Assembly: GCF_014905415.1 (NCBI RefSeq)
Contig: NZ_BNEO01000002.1
Location: 496,001 to 560,000, forward strand
Length of the DNA: 64,000 nt
Direction: 5' to 3'
From: Virgibacillus salexigens
GTDB lineage: Bacteria; Bacillota; Bacilli; Bacillales; Amphibacillaceae
In this document: positions 43,536-53,488 of the stretch, one piece after another
How positions within the stretch are numbered: the stretch's first letter is position 1
Layout: each line of letters opens with the position of its first letter
Program-made: the position numbers and the translations under genes
Notes under the pieces: model-generated
Told to the model about the DNA's origin: nothing
Database searches by the model: none
What the model saw: only the letters and a program-made list of their open reading frames with translations

Positions 43536-43564
43536 TTGACATGTTATTTTACATAACATATAAT
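43536..43564 (+). promoter_or_regulatory. glnRA promoter with GlnR/TnrA box
   Basis: TTGACA (43536-43541), a 17-bp spacer and TATAAT (43559-43564). The spacer 43542-43558 is exactly TGTTATTTTACATAACA, a full match to the TGTNAN7TNACA binding site of GlnR and TnrA. Bound GlnR would cover the promoter, so repression during nitrogen excess is expected. Confidence 0.9.
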
Positions 43565-43595
43565 GGTAGTGAATTAAATATGAGGGGGTCATGAA

Positions 43596-43994
43596 TTGAA
43601 TGATCAAGATCGCCGTTCAATGCCCTTATTTGGAATTGGAATTGTCATAAAATTAACAGAATTGACTGCTAGGCAAATAAGGTATTATGAAGAGCATGCG
43701 TTAATACATCCAGAACGGACCAGTGGAAATCAACGTCTATTTTCATTTAATGATGTAGATAAGCTGCTTGAAATTAAGGATTTATTGGATAAGGGTTTGA
43801 ATATTGCTGGAATTAAGCTCCTACTTAGTGGGGAAGAAGAAAAAAGGGTACTAGGCAATAAATCGTCTGAATCATCCGATTTATCCGACAAAGAATTACG
43901 AAGAATCTTGCGAAACGAGCTAAAAGAGCCAGGGAGATACGGTAAGACAAATTTGCGTCAAGGCGAACTCTCCAGATTTTTCATTAATCATTAG
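43596..43994 (+). CDS. glnR: Glutamine synthetase repressor GlnR
   Basis: This 132-residue MerR-type regulator has RRSMPLFGIGIVIKLTELTA and RQIRYYEEHALIHPERTSGN, the hallmark N-terminus of GlnR, and a C-terminal tail ending RQGELSRFFINH, the segment that contacts feedback-inhibited glutamine synthetase. TTG 43596 follows GAGGGGGTCATGAA at normal spacing. It is cotranscribed with glnA, 88 bp downstream, and autoregulated through the box in its promoter. Confidence 0.95.
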   Translation: MNDQDRRSMPLFGIGIVIKLTELTARQIRYYEEHALIHPERTSGNQRLFSFNDVDKLLEIKDLLDKGLNIAGIKLLLSGEEEKRVLGNKSSESSDLSDKELRRILRNELKEPGRYGKTNLRQGELSRFFINH

Positions 43995-44082
43995 TGACGT
44001 TTAGGAAAACAAAGATGTTTAACTTGAATGTTATAGACCTGTTTTTCTATTCAAATAAATAAAGTTCATAGGAGGAGAAACA

Positions 44083-45420
44083 ATGGGAAAGAGCTTAACG
44101 AAAGAAGAAATATTACAACGAATTAAAGAGGAGAATGTTCGATTTATTCGTTTACAATTCACGGATATGTTAGGAACAATTAAGAATGTTGAAATCCCTC
44201 TAAGTCAGTTGGATAAAGCACTAGATAACAAAATGATGTTTGACGGATCTTCGATTGAAGGGTTTGTACGTATTGAAGAGTCAGATATGTACTTATATCC
44301 AGACCTAGATACGTTTGTTGTATTCCCTTGGACCTCAGAAAAAGGAAAAGTAGCACGTTTTATTTGTGATATTTATAAACCTGATGGTACACCATTTGAA
44401 GGCGACCCGAGATACAATCTAAAAAGAAATCTTCAAAAGATGGAAGAGCTAGGATTTGATGCGTTTAATATTGGTACAGAACCAGAATTCTTCTTGTTTA
44501 AACTAGATGAAAAAGGCGATCCTTCTCTTGAATTAAATGACCATGGTGGATATTTTGATTTAGCTCCAACTGATCTAGGTGAAAACTGCCGAAGAGATAT
44601 CGTTTTAGAGTTAGAAGAAATGGGCTTTGAAATTGAAGCATCACATCACGAAGTAGCACCTGGACAACATGAAATTGACTTTAAATATTCCGATGCAGTA
44701 AAACATGCAGATGATATTCAAACATTCAAATTAGTAGTTAAAACAATTGCTAGAAAGCATAATTTACACGCAACCTTTATGCCAAAACCATTATTTGGTG
44801 TTAATGGATCAGGAATGCATGTAAACATGTCTCTATTTAAAAATGGCGAGAACGCATTTTATGATACAAAAGGAGATATGGAATTAAGCGAAACAGCATA
44901 TCAATTTATTGCTGGAGTAATCAAACATGCGAATAGCTTTACAGCTGTGACAAACCCAACGGTAAATTCCTATAAACGTTTAGTGCCAGGTTATGAAGCA
45001 CCTAGTTATATTGCATGGTCTGGTTCCAACCGCAGTTGCCTCATGCGTATCCCGAATTCTCGTGGTGTAAGTACGCGTGTAGAAGCTCGTAGTGTCGATC
45101 CATCAGCCAACCCGTACTTAGCGCTTTCTTCTTTATTAGCTGCTGGCTTAGATGGTATTGAGAAGTCTATGACTCCGCCTGCTGCAGTTGATCGTAACAT
45201 CTATGTGATGACAAGAGAAGAACGTGAAGAAATCGGTATTCAAGACTTACCTAGCACCCTTGCAGATGCCTTAGAAGAATTGAAGAAAAACCAAGTTATT
45301 GTGAATTCACTTGGTGAACATTTATTTGAACATTTTGTAGAAGCAAAAGAAATCGAATGGGATATGTTTAAGACACAAGTTCATCCTTGGGAAAGAGAAC
45401 AGTACTTGAGCACGTACTAA
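44083..45420 (+). CDS. glnA: Glutamine synthetase, type I
   Basis: This 445-residue type I-alpha enzyme forms glutamine from glutamate, ammonia and ATP. Visible signatures include [18 protein letters not shown], the metal-site and loop [15 protein letters not shown], and the ATP-binding [15 protein letters not shown] then RIPNSRG. Length and sequence match the Gram-positive form regulated by feedback inhibition and GlnR rather than adenylylation. GGAGG precedes ATG 44083. Confidence 0.98.
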   Translation: MGKSLTKEEILQRIKEENVRFIRLQFTDMLGTIKNVEIPLSQLDKALDNKMMFDGSSIEGFVRIEESDMYLYPDLDTFVVFPWTSEKGKVARFICDIYKPDGTPFEGDPRYNLKRNLQKMEELGFDAFNIGTEPEFFLFKLDEKGDPSLELNDHGGYFDLAPTDLGENCRRDIVLELEEMGFEIEASHHEVAPGQHEIDFKYSDAVKHADDIQTFKLVVKTIARKHNLHATFMPKPLFGVNGSGMHVNMSLFKNGENAFYDTKGDMELSETAYQFIAGVIKHANSFTAVTNPTVNSYKRLVPGYEAPSYIAWSGSNRSCLMRIPNSRGVSTRVEARSVDPSANPYLALSSLLAAGLDGIEKSMTPPAAVDRNIYVMTREEREEIGIQDLPSTLADALEELKKNQVIVNSLGEHLFEHFVEAKEIEWDMFKTQVHPWEREQYLSTY

Positions 45421-45511
45421 GACTAGCCTCATAGTGGTGTTTAAGCGAGTTGTTATCTTCGTCTGATTAAGGTTTCTACTTCCCTGGAAAACTACAAGAT
45501 AATAATATTTT

Positions 45512-45553
45512 AAAAATATCGCCCATTAAGCTTTCTGTTGGGCGATATTTTTT
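45512..45553 (+). terminator. Terminator of glnRA
   Basis: AAAAATATCGCCCA pairs with TGGGCGATATTTTTT across a loop of about 12 bases. Confidence 0.8.
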
Positions 45554-45718
45554 GTGCGATTTTTTTGGAAACATGAGCGGTAAACATCGGAGGTTATTTT
45601 CATGCTTCCACTGTAAAAAGAATAATTTTATGAAGGTAAAGCAGCGTATCTTTGCTTAGGAAGCTAAAAAAAACGATCCCTAAGCGTTGTAAAAGTAACG
45701 ATTTTTTATAGGTGGTTA

Positions 45719-46210
45719 ATGTATATGATTTCATTTGTTAAAAATGATAAGAATAAAATAGAAATAGAAAAGAAAATCTTCAATTCAAATATGGAATATA
45801 ATTTAATCGCATTCAGTAAAAAACAATTAAAAACAAAAGACATTTTAGACCAGTACTCTGAATCAAAAAAGTTAAAAACAGAAAGATACTTAGTAAAGAA
45901 AGATGGTATTTATATCGGTATATTAGAATACGGGATGGTAAGCCCCCGTACAAGAAAACCTTGGTTAAGCTTGCTAATTATTGATAAACAGTACCATAGA
46001 GAAGGGCTGGCAAAAGAGGCTTATAACACTTTTGAAAACCAAATGAAGGATAGACAAATTGATCGTATTCAAATTGCAGTCCACGCTGTAAATAAAAAAG
46101 CATTCGTTTTTTGGACAAAGTTAGGGTTTAAAACATACGATCAAAGAATGCTTGAAGGTCATCAATTCTACAGTTTAGAAAAACAATTAAACTCCACTGA
46201 AATGAAATGA
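45719..46210 (+). CDS. GNAT acetyltransferase
   Basis: This 163-residue protein has the GNAT core: RYLVKKDGIYIGILEYGMVS, then WLSLLIIDKQYHREGLAKEA (Q/R-x-x-G-x-A acetyl-CoA loop) and IQIAVHAVNKKAFVFWTKLG followed by F. AGGTGG precedes ATG 45719. Substrate unknown. A short imperfect hairpin with T-run lies before it. Confidence 0.85.
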   Translation: MYMISFVKNDKNKIEIEKKIFNSNMEYNLIAFSKKQLKTKDILDQYSESKKLKTERYLVKKDGIYIGILEYGMVSPRTRKPWLSLLIIDKQYHREGLAKEAYNTFENQMKDRQIDRIQIAVHAVNKKAFVFWTKLGFKTYDQRMLEGHQFYSLEKQLNSTEMK

Positions 46211-46303
46211 ACTACTGGTTAAAGATAAGAAATATACAAAATACTTCATAATTAATGACTTTAATGCATGTTCAATTCATACAATGCTTTTGAGGTGAGA
46301 AAA

Positions 46304-46744
46304 ATGCCAAGAATTAATTACAAAGATTCAGATGTTGCCTTAATGGCAAGGATGATGCGAGCAGAAGCCGAAGGTGAAGGAAAACAAGGTATGTTGTATG
46401 TTGGGAATGTCATTGTTAATCGTGCGATAGCGGATTGCTTAGACTTTAAAGATGTGAGAAACATTCGCGATGTCATTTTTCAGGTACAAGGCGGTAATTA
46501 TTCTTTTGAAGCAGTTCAAAAAGGCAACTTATTTTATAACAGAGCACGATCTACTGAAAAAAGATTAGCTAAAAAGAATTTAGATTATTGGAGACAACAT
46601 CCCGGGAAATATGCTCTGTGGTATTTCAACCCATATGCTCCATGTCCTCCGACATGGTATGATCAACCCTTTTCTGGACAATTTAAAAACCATTGTTATT
46701 ACGAACCAGCAGCCGGATCCTGTGACAGTGTTTATAGTGGTTAA
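46304..46744 (+). CDS. cwlJ: Cell wall hydrolase, CwlJ/SleB family
   Basis: This 146-residue protein without signal peptide is the catalytic domain of the SleB/CwlJ germination-specific cortex-lytic family: VALMARMMRAEAEGEGKQGM (catalytic Glu), LYVGNVIVNRAIADCLDF, RDVIFQVQGGNYSFEAV and GKYALWYFNPYAPCPPTWYD. Length and lack of signal peptide match CwlJ, which sits in the spore coat and degrades cortex during germination. ATG 46304 follows GAGGTGAG; the frame open to 46268 has no such site. An M-R-A-E-A core and Cys-rich end fit the family. Confidence 0.85.
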   Translation: MPRINYKDSDVALMARMMRAEAEGEGKQGMLYVGNVIVNRAIADCLDFKDVRNIRDVIFQVQGGNYSFEAVQKGNLFYNRARSTEKRLAKKNLDYWRQHPGKYALWYFNPYAPCPPTWYDQPFSGQFKNHCYYEPAAGSCDSVYSG

Positions 46745-46761
46745 ACATGCTTTTTATACTT

Positions 46762-46806
46762 GCACCCCCATAAGGTAGTGTGAAACCTACTTTTTTGGGG
46801 GTTTTA
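46762..46806 (+). terminator. Hairpin terminator
   Basis: ACCCCCATAAGGTAG pairs loosely with CTACTTTTTTGGGGGT; TTTT follows. Confidence 0.65.
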
Positions 46807-46920
46807 CATGTACCCATTTACTAAGGAGTCATTTTCGATAAAACCCTCATTAAGCATAAAACTAAACTAAATGAACAAATTATTATATAAATCATTCACT
46901 AAGCGAACTAGGAGATTTAT

Positions 46921-47553
46921 ATGGAAGAAATAATTGCTACTTTGTTCCGTACACCACTGATGTTTCTGATTATTCTTCTCTTTTTTAGATTAACCGGAAA
47001 GAAAGACGTTGGTGAGGTCAGTGTCTTAGAAATTGCCATAACATTAATGGTCACAGATTTAGCCGTGATTATTATTGAAGATACGGAATTATCTATCTTA
47101 AATGGTCTCGTCCCCATCGTAATTCTAATTATCATTCAATATATACTCTCGTATGTTACATTAAAAAATCAAAAGACACGGGATATTATGGATGGCAGAC
47201 CTTCCTTAATTATAGAAAATGGTCGATGTAACCAAGTTGAAATGAAAAAAATCGGGTACACCCTTGATGACCTATATACTGAACTTAGGAATAATAACAT
47301 TGCTGATATTTCAAAAGTTCAGTTTGCAGTACTTGAATCTTCCGGAGACTTAAATGTTTTTGATGATCAAACCAAATTTAGTCTACCTTTAATACTTGAC
47401 GGTGTGGTTCAGACAGAACAAGTTAAAATAATGGGAGTGAACGAAATGTGGTTAATCCAACAGTTAGAACAGAAAGGGTACACAGATTTATCATCTATTT
47501 TTATTTGCAGTTACACAGGTGGGAATCTATACATTGAGGAGAAACAAAAATAG
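46921..47553 (+). CDS. DUF421 membrane protein (YetF/YrbG type)
   Basis: This 210-residue protein has three N-terminal membrane helices with RLTGKKDVGEVSVLEIAITL, then the soluble DUF421 domain (GRPSLIIENGRCNQVEMKKI, ELRNNNIADISKVQFAVLES and SGDLNVF). These are the conserved features of the YetF/YrbG/YkjA proteins found in spore formers. Some members affect spore germination or membrane properties; the role of this one is unknown. GGAGATTT precedes ATG 46921. Confidence 0.88.
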   Translation: MEEIIATLFRTPLMFLIILLFFRLTGKKDVGEVSVLEIAITLMVTDLAVIIIEDTELSILNGLVPIVILIIIQYILSYVTLKNQKTRDIMDGRPSLIIENGRCNQVEMKKIGYTLDDLYTELRNNNIADISKVQFAVLESSGDLNVFDDQTKFSLPLILDGVVQTEQVKIMGVNEMWLIQQLEQKGYTDLSSIFICSYTGGNLYIEEKQK

Positions 47554-48086
47554 TTGGTAATAAGAACAAAGTGAAGGGAACTAAGCGAATAAATTCTTTA
47601 AATAATTGGCCGCTTTTCTCTCTGACCCTTAGAGGGATTTTGGATGAAAAATGCTACATTCTATAATAATTGTACAGTAATCAAGTAGACAATATGCGGG
47701 TGAAAAAAATGACATCTATATTTTAGCATTCAATATAAAGATTTTTGTTTGAAAATTTTGTCAAAACGATGCTTGTAGAAGAGGATACTTTTACGAATTA
47801 ACAAGAAGAAAAATGGCGGCTTCCATAATTTAAATTTTAGGAAGCGTACATTAGGAGATGTTCAACTTAAGATATTTTATTTTCCATATTAAATAGCTAA
47901 TATGTGAGGTTCTTTAATATAGCCGGCATATTTATATAACCTAAATATGCGTTTTTACTCTTAACTTTTAAAAATAATACTTTATTCAATATGAGCGCAA
48001 TTAGTAACAATATTAATATAGCTAAGCTTATTTGCTTTTTATTCTGCAAAGTTATGGAAGATCATTTCTAAATGAGGAGATTTTAT
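47554..48086. other. Gap without recognisable gene
   Basis: Apart from AATTGGCCGCTTTTCTCTCT (about 47601), a doubtful repeat remnant, and a short hairpin GGCTTCC..GGAAGC (about 47818-47845), nothing is recognised. Confidence 0.4.
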
Positions 48087-48656
48087 ATGCCGTTTGAACA
48101 ATGTAAGCACATAAAAACCGTAATGTCAGGTTTCAGCAAAAATTGGTTCTTTGTAGGTGGTTGGGCAATTGATCTTTTTCTAGGAAAAGAAACTAGAGTT
48201 CACCATGATATTGAGATTGGTATATTTAGAGAAGATCAAATTGAATTGAAACATTTTCTAAGCAGCTGGGAATTTAAAAAAGTTGTACATCGTGAATTTA
48301 TACCTTGGTACAACGAATATTTAGTATTACCTGTTCATGAAATACATGCTATAAATAAAATGGATAAGCATGAATTAGAAATTCTCTTAAACGAGTCTGA
48401 CACCGTTAATTGGAGGTTTAGAAGAGATTTAAGAATTTTATATCCTTTAAAATCCGTGTTGAAGTATTCTGAAACAGGCTTACCTTATTTGGCTCCGGAA
48501 ATAGTTTTATTATATAAGGTAAGAAACACAAGAGAAAAAGACCATATTGATTTTTTATCTGTTAAAGATATTCTTCACGCTAAGCAGAAGTATTGGCTCC
48601 GAGAAGCAATAGAAATGCATGAACCAAAGCATGAATGGCTCCAACTATTAGGTTAG
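48087..48656 (+). CDS. Nucleotidyltransferase, aminoglycoside adenylyltransferase-like fold
   Basis: This protein of about 189 residues has WFFVGGWAIDLFLGKETRVH and HDIEIGIFREDQ, the G-G-W-A-x-D and H-x-D-x-(D/E) motif of ANT(2'')/LinB-like nucleotidyltransferases (PF10706 group); the second acidic residue is Glu (HHDIEIG). Such enzymes transfer AMP to a hydroxyl of a drug or small molecule; antibiotic activity cannot be claimed from sequence. ATG 48087 has GAGGAG before it, unlike ATG 48072. Confidence 0.75.
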   Translation: MPFEQCKHIKTVMSGFSKNWFFVGGWAIDLFLGKETRVHHDIEIGIFREDQIELKHFLSSWEFKKVVHREFIPWYNEYLVLPVHEIHAINKMDKHELEILLNESDTVNWRFRRDLRILYPLKSVLKYSETGLPYLAPEIVLLYKVRNTREKDHIDFLSVKDILHAKQKYWLREAIEMHEPKHEWLQLLG

Positions 48657-48711
48657 ATATATTTCAAAAACGGATGTATTTCTGGAGGAAGGATATGCTT
48701 TAGTATTGTTG

Positions 48712-48738
48712 AAACGGGAAAAATTACGGAATAACTCT
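48712..48738. repeat. Diverged repeat half unit
   Basis: GAAACGGGAAAAATTACGGA followed by ATAACTC, the only moderately convincing copy right of 40 kb. Confidence 0.35.
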
Positions 48739-48829
48739 AAAAAAGTAAGGTCTCCTAGGATGTTGTTAATTATGATGGACTTAAAGAAGAATTCTTGAAG
48801 AACAAATTAGAAGGGAAAATGAAATATGA

Positions 48830-49072
48830 ATGTTCTTTTTAGATTATTTGTATGTAAAGGACATTGAGGAATCTTTGAGATTTTATCAAGACATTATCGG
48901 GTTAAAATTATACGGTAGAAATGAACGGTGTGGGCGTTTTAAATATGATTGTTTTTCATTATTAATTACTTCTGATTCAAACTAGAGGATTAAACCGCTA
49001 TTCGAAAGAATAGATACAGCATGAATTGAGCAAGATCTAAGGATTCTACAAGAAGGTCTTGATGACCAATAA
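48830..49072 (+). pseudogene. VOC-family gene with two in-frame stops
   Basis: ATG 48830 opens MFFLDYLYVKDIEESLRFYQ and DIIGLKLYGRNERCGRFKYD, a typical first VOC half. TAG at 48983 and TGA at 49022 interrupt the same frame, which then ends at TAA 49070 well short of a full VOC domain. Truncated and broken. Confidence 0.65.
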
Positions 49073-49107
49073 GTTATTCCAGAAACGGGGGCTTTAATTA
49101 AAGAGAA

Positions 49108-49154
49108 GATAGAAAAAGGGCTTGGTTCTGTGAAACGCAAGCCCTCTTTCTATC
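49108..49154. terminator. Bidirectional hairpin terminator
   Basis: GATAGAAAAAGGGCTT pairs with AAGCCCTCTTTCTATC. It lies just past the end of the minus-strand EamA gene. Confidence 0.75.
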
Positions 49155-49161
49155 TTTTATT

Positions 49162-50079
49162 TCATAGTATACAATCAACAGATTTAGTAGAGGTAGGTTG
49201 ATTATTCTGCTGCTTTTTTATGTTTGACAAAATGACTCCAACTAACGTGATAAGTCCACCAATTAATGTATAAGTAGTTGGAAGTTCTTCAAGCCAGATC
49301 CATGCTATAAGAAAAGTAATAGCAGGGGTTAAATAAAGTGCACTTGTTGCTTCTGATGCTCCAGTTCGTGAGGTAATATACGCTAGAGTAAAGTAAGGAA
49401 TAACGGTTGGGAAAACGCCTAGATAAATCACTGTTAGTGTTATATCTATGGGCGCATGAATAACTGCCTCTCCAAGACCTGGAGAAAATATCATCATGAA
49501 AATCGTACCTGACCAAATCGTGTACATCGTAAAAGCAATAAAACCGTATTTTTTTAGATAAGTATTTTGAAAAACAAAGTAAATACTTTCTGAAAGGGAT
49601 GCAACTAAAACTAGAATAATTCCGATATTTAAAGAAAAATTTTCAGTTGTCCCAGCTAAAGAAATAAACGCAACACCACAAAATCCAGTCAACGAACCTA
49701 TCCATCCCAAAAATCCAAACTTTTCACGGAAAAAGAGAAAAGCCAACAAAGCTGTGAATATAGGTGTTGTTGACACCAATAAACTAGCAACTCCTGCACT
49801 AACTGTTTGTTCTCCATAATTTAGTGCTGTCTGATAGGCTGAAAAGCCTAAAAAACCAAGTAATAAAATTATTGGAACATCGTTTCGTTCTGGTAAACGA
49901 ATTCCTTGAATAACTGCTACAAGAACCAATGTTAATGATCCAATTAATAGTCGTAAAAGGGATAAATGTTCAGGTGAATAAGCAGTCAATGCAGCTCTTA
50001 TCCCAGGGAATGCTGACGCCCATAATATATTTGTAAGCAAATGAGCAGAAGTGAGTTTAAAATTTATAGATTTTGTCAT
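49162..50079 (-). CDS. EamA/DMT-family transporter
   Basis: This protein of about 305 residues has ten predicted membrane helices in two EamA repeats (about residues 8-140 and 152-290); the first has NILWASAFPGIRAALTAYSP. It is a probable exporter of a metabolite or amino acid. ATG 50079 has GAGGTG 4-5 bases before it; TTG 50082 is less well spaced. It is divergent from a MocR-type regulator, which often controls the adjacent transporter. Confidence 0.85.
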   Translation of the reverse strand: MTKSINFKLTSAHLLTNILWASAFPGIRAALTAYSPEHLSLLRLLIGSLTLVLVAVIQGIRLPERNDVPIILLLGFLGFSAYQTALNYGEQTVSAGVASLLVSTTPIFTALLAFLFFREKFGFLGWIGSLTGFCGVAFISLAGTTENFSLNIGIILVLVASLSESIYFVFQNTYLKKYGFIAFTMYTIWSGTIFMMIFSPGLGEAVIHAPIDITLTVIYLGVFPTVIPYFTLAYITSRTGASEATSALYLTPAITFLIAWIWLEELPTTYTLIGGLITLVGVILSNIKKQQNNQPTSTKSVDCIL

Positions 50080-50101
50080 CAATACACCTCATCTTATATT
50101 T

Positions 50102-50206
50102 TAATCCAACCAGTTAATTCAGATATTTCTCATCTTAATATCACTTTGGTAAAATGTCTTCAACAGGTTAAACAGAAAAATACCAACCAATTTTAACTGG
50201 ATTACG
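50102..50206. promoter_or_regulatory. Inverted repeat pair between the EamA and MocR genes
   Basis: AATCCAACCAGTTAATT (about 50103) and the roughly reverse-complementary AATTTTAACTGGATTA (about 50188) flank the intergenic space. They are candidate operators of the MocR-type regulator for both promoters. Confidence 0.4.
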
Positions 50207-50220
50207 AAAAAGGAGTACTA

Positions 50221-51627
50221 ATGAAAAAGCCAAAATACCAATTGATTGTTGATTTTATAAAAGAAAAAATTTCCAAGGGTGAGTGGGCGATAGGCGGTCG
50301 GATACCAAGTCAACGTCATCTAGCAAGAATGTTTGATGTCAATCGAAGTACAGTCATAACAGCACTAGAAGAACTAATGGCAGACGGACTGATAGAAGGA
50401 AAAACAGGAAAGGGGACTGTCGTAATCAATAACACGTGGACGTTGATGGGAAACCGAACCTCAACCAATTGGAATGAAAATGTCACATTAGGTATTCATA
50501 AACCGAGTGTTTCGACGGTACAGGAGATCAATAAAGCTGAATCTAATAATAATTTGATTCAATTAAGTAAAGGAGAATTATCTCCAGAGATGTTTCCTTT
50601 AGAAGAAATGAGGTCCATTGTACAAAGGGTTTCGAATCAACTGACACCCTTTGGGTATGAAGAACCAAAAGGAAATATAAAGTTACGCCAAGCAATTAGT
50701 AATTATCTAAAAATGAGAGGAATGGACATTTCCCCCTCATCCATTCTTGTGGTTTCAGGTGCACTTCAAGCTTTACAGCTTATTTCAATAGGACTTCTAC
50801 AAAGAGGGTCAACTGTATTTTTAGAAGTGCCATCGTACCTTTATTCGTTGACTGTTTTTCAATCTGTGGGTATGGAGTTGAAGGGATTACCAATGGATAA
50901 GGAAGGGATTAAGGTGGATTCAATTTATCAGACAAAGGAAAGAGGAAAGAGTATTTTATATACTATTCCAACCTTTCATAATCCAACAGGTACGTTAATG
51001 CAGAAGAAAAGAAGGGAGGAACTCATTAAATACTGTGAAAGAGAACAACTTCCCATTATTGAAGATGATGTGTATCGTGATTTATGGATGGATTCCTCAC
51101 CGCCAGAATCATTGAAATCAATGGATTGTCATGGGAATGTATTATATCTAGGGAGTTTGTCAAAAACATTGAGTCCTGGTTTGCGAATTGGTTGGATAGT
51201 TGGTTCAGAATCAGTTATTAACCGATTAGCTGATTTAAAAATGCAGTCGGATTATGGATCAAGTACGTTGTCTCAGCACGTTGCAACAGAGTGGTTATCT
51301 AGTGGATTATATGATCAACATCTTGAAACTGTAAGAGAACAGCTTAAAGTTCGAAGAGGTACGGCTTTAGAAGCTTTGAACAAACATTTAAGGTCTTATG
51401 CTACATGGGATATCCCAACAGGTGGGTTCTTCATTTGGATTAAAATAAAACCTATGTTTAAAGTGAAAAGACTGTTTGATAAAGCATTATCCAAAGGTCT
51501 GCTTCTTAATCCTGGTAGTATTTATGCAGAACACTCAGGACAGTTTATACGATTGTCCTTTGGGTTTGCTTCGCTAGATGAAATTAGAATAGGTATATTT
51601 CAGTTAAGTCAAATCATTAAAAACTAA
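50221..51627 (+). CDS. MocR-type GntR/aminotransferase regulator
   Basis: This 468-residue two-part protein has an N-terminal GntR winged helix (GEWAIGGRIPSQRHLARMFD, VNRSTVITALEELMADGLIE) and a C-terminal fold-type I aminotransferase domain with the PLP Lys in YLGSLSKTLSPGLRIGWI. MocR proteins use PLP and an amino compound as effector. AAAAAGGAG precedes ATG 50221. The neighbouring divergent EamA exporter is the likely target. Confidence 0.9.
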   Translation: MKKPKYQLIVDFIKEKISKGEWAIGGRIPSQRHLARMFDVNRSTVITALEELMADGLIEGKTGKGTVVINNTWTLMGNRTSTNWNENVTLGIHKPSVSTVQEINKAESNNNLIQLSKGELSPEMFPLEEMRSIVQRVSNQLTPFGYEEPKGNIKLRQAISNYLKMRGMDISPSSILVVSGALQALQLISIGLLQRGSTVFLEVPSYLYSLTVFQSVGMELKGLPMDKEGIKVDSIYQTKERGKSILYTIPTFHNPTGTLMQKKRREELIKYCEREQLPIIEDDVYRDLWMDSSPPESLKSMDCHGNVLYLGSLSKTLSPGLRIGWIVGSESVINRLADLKMQSDYGSSTLSQHVATEWLSSGLYDQHLETVREQLKVRRGTALEALNKHLRSYATWDIPTGGFFIWIKIKPMFKVKRLFDKALSKGLLLNPGSIYAEHSGQFIRLSFGFASLDEIRIGIFQLSQIIKN

Positions 51628-51943
51628 TAAGGACTTGGAGAGAATAGAAGAAATAGTTGGTGTAATAATAGAATTTGGTATGTTGACAGTACAATTCAAT
51701 GAAGGAGGGCTTTAGCGAAATAGCCTTTTCTTTTAGAATAATGATCCTCTTGAATCATTACATTTAAGGATTTTAGTAGTTGATAAGAGAGGTTGTATCT
51801 ATCCAGAGCTATAGTTTTTATAAAAAATGCATTAAAAAAGAGTAGAACAATTAATATTTAGGACAAGTATCAGACACTGTGTTAGGTGTTGCCTGATTAG
51901 TTTTGTGATAAAATGAAGAAAACCATAAACGAGGATGTGTATC
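51628..51943. other. Gap without gene
   Basis: A short hairpin GGCTTTAGCGAAATAGCC followed by TTTTC (about 51707-51730) may end the regulator transcript. No other feature is recognised. Confidence 0.45.
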
Positions 51944-52294
51944 ATGACGAAACATCGGATTTATACAATGAGTTTCGCAAGTGTCTATCCGCATTATGTT
52001 ACAAAGGCGGAGAAAAAAGGAAGGACGAAAGCAGAAGTCGATGAAATCATCCGTTGGTTGACAGGATATAGCCAGGGAGAGTTAGAAGCGCAACTGGAAA
52101 AGCAGATAAGCTTTGAAAACTTTTTTGCGGAAGCTCCTCAACTGAATGCTTCTCGAACTTTAATCAAAGGTGTAATTTGCGGTGTTCGAGTGGAAGACAT
52201 TGAAGAATCAACAATGCAGGAAATTCGCTATTTAGATAAACTGATCGATGAATTAGCGAAAGGTAAAGCGATGGAGAAGATTTTACGAAACTAA
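51944..52294 (+). CDS. DUF2200 family protein
   Basis: This 116-residue soluble protein begins [20 protein letters not shown] and continues [20 protein letters not shown], then [20 protein letters not shown] with [12 protein letters not shown]. These are the conserved features of DUF2200, whose function is unknown. ATG 51944 stands 9 bases after GAGG and matches the usual family start. Confidence 0.88.
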   Translation: MTKHRIYTMSFASVYPHYVTKAEKKGRTKAEVDEIIRWLTGYSQGELEAQLEKQISFENFFAEAPQLNASRTLIKGVICGVRVEDIEESTMQEIRYLDKLIDELAKGKAMEKILRN

Positions 52295-52575
52295 TGATAA
52301 ACCAGAGATCACTGATTCTGTAATAGAAATAGAAAGAAGCGGTGTTTTTTTTGCGGATTAGATGTGAAGGGTACAAAAAAGCGTATATTGAACTGCCACA
52401 CCCTCAACACAGAATTCTTTAGACGTAAGAGCCGATGGAAGACAAAATCTTACATATAGGTTACAAATTATGGTGTAAGTAGCATCTATTCTAAATAATA
52501 GTTTCGACAATCGATTTAAAACAGTTTTGTTGAAAGAAGCTGTTAATCCTAGTAATTAATAAAAGTGGTGAAAGT

Positions 52576-52743
52576 TTGAAACCAGTACCATGTATTATAT
52601 CGGTTTTTCTTTGCATTTTCGTAGCATTTTTAAATTTTTCAGGACAGCATTATATATACGGCATCTCTATGGCTGTTACTTCTTTGTTTACCCTAAAGGA
52701 ATTAATAAAGCTATCAACTAACAAAAATAGCAAACCATATTAG
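52576..52743 (+). CDS. Two-helix small membrane protein
   Basis: TTG 52576 encodes 55 residues: KPVPCIISVFLCIFVAFLNF, a short loop SGQHYIYG, a second helix and a lysine-rich tail. AGTGGTGA precedes it at acceptable spacing. Family unknown. Confidence 0.45.
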   Translation: MKPVPCIISVFLCIFVAFLNFSGQHYIYGISMAVTSLFTLKELIKLSTNKNSKPY

Positions 52744-52873
52744 GGACAAACATTGGAAAAGAATTACCTTTTTTGATCTAGCTATAGATAATACAATTGT
52801 AGGTTAGAACTAGCAGGTAGTGTTACGGTAAAACGCGTTTAAAATATAGGATTTCAGAAAAAACGACAACCCT

Positions 52874-53488
52874 CTATTTCTCTCTATTAGTAATGGGTTC
52901 TGCTATAAGATTTGATAATGAATGTTCTGCATTCCTATTTCCATTTCGCGCTTCGATTTTAAATAGATAGACCATAATGCCACGAGGAACAATACCAATT
53001 AGTAACATGGAAATAAAATCAAGGGTTGTCGCAGATGGTTTTAAGTAGGCAAAAGCATTTATGTTCACTAAGACATAATTGTAGTATCCAAATATAAGTA
53101 AAACGGAAAAACCTATATATATAAGTAGAAATTTTTTCCATGAAGATGAGAATTGATATATTAACATAGTAATTAAGGGGACATCTGTAAAGACATCTCC
53201 GAAAAAATCTGGTTTAACAGGAGACAAAGTTATATAACTCGCCCAGTAACCAAAGTAATCTCCAATTGAATGATAAACTATAAATAACACGGACACGAAA
53301 GAACCAAAAAGGAGTATCTCTATTAATCGCTGTTTGTCCACAAAGTAAAAAAATAAGACATAACAAACAAGTACTAAAATGACAATTAAAAACCACTGAA
53401 GGGAAAATAATTCCTGATTAAGCCATTTATTTAAGTCTAAGTTGTTCAATTCTTTAGATTTTTGAAGTATTTCTTCATTGGTAACCAT
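52874..53488 (-). CDS. CBO0543-like membrane protein
   Basis: This protein of about 204 residues has five membrane segments and the pattern ...SLQWFLIVILVLVCYVLFFY...DKQRLIEILLFGSFVSV...DYFGYW...P.K, as in CBO0543-type proteins of Bacillaceae. ATG 53488 is chosen because AGGGAG stands 5 bases before it, although the frame is open to 53530. The function is unknown. Confidence 0.7.
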   Translation of the reverse strand: MVTNEEILQKSKELNNLDLNKWLNQELFSLQWFLIVILVLVCYVLFFYFVDKQRLIEILLFGSFVSVLFIVYHSIGDYFGYWASYITLSPVKPDFFGDVFTDVPLITMLIYQFSSSWKKFLLIYIGFSVLLIFGYYNYVLVNINAFAYLKPSATTLDFISMLLIGIVPRGIMVYLFKIEARNGNRNAEHSLSNLIAEPITNREK

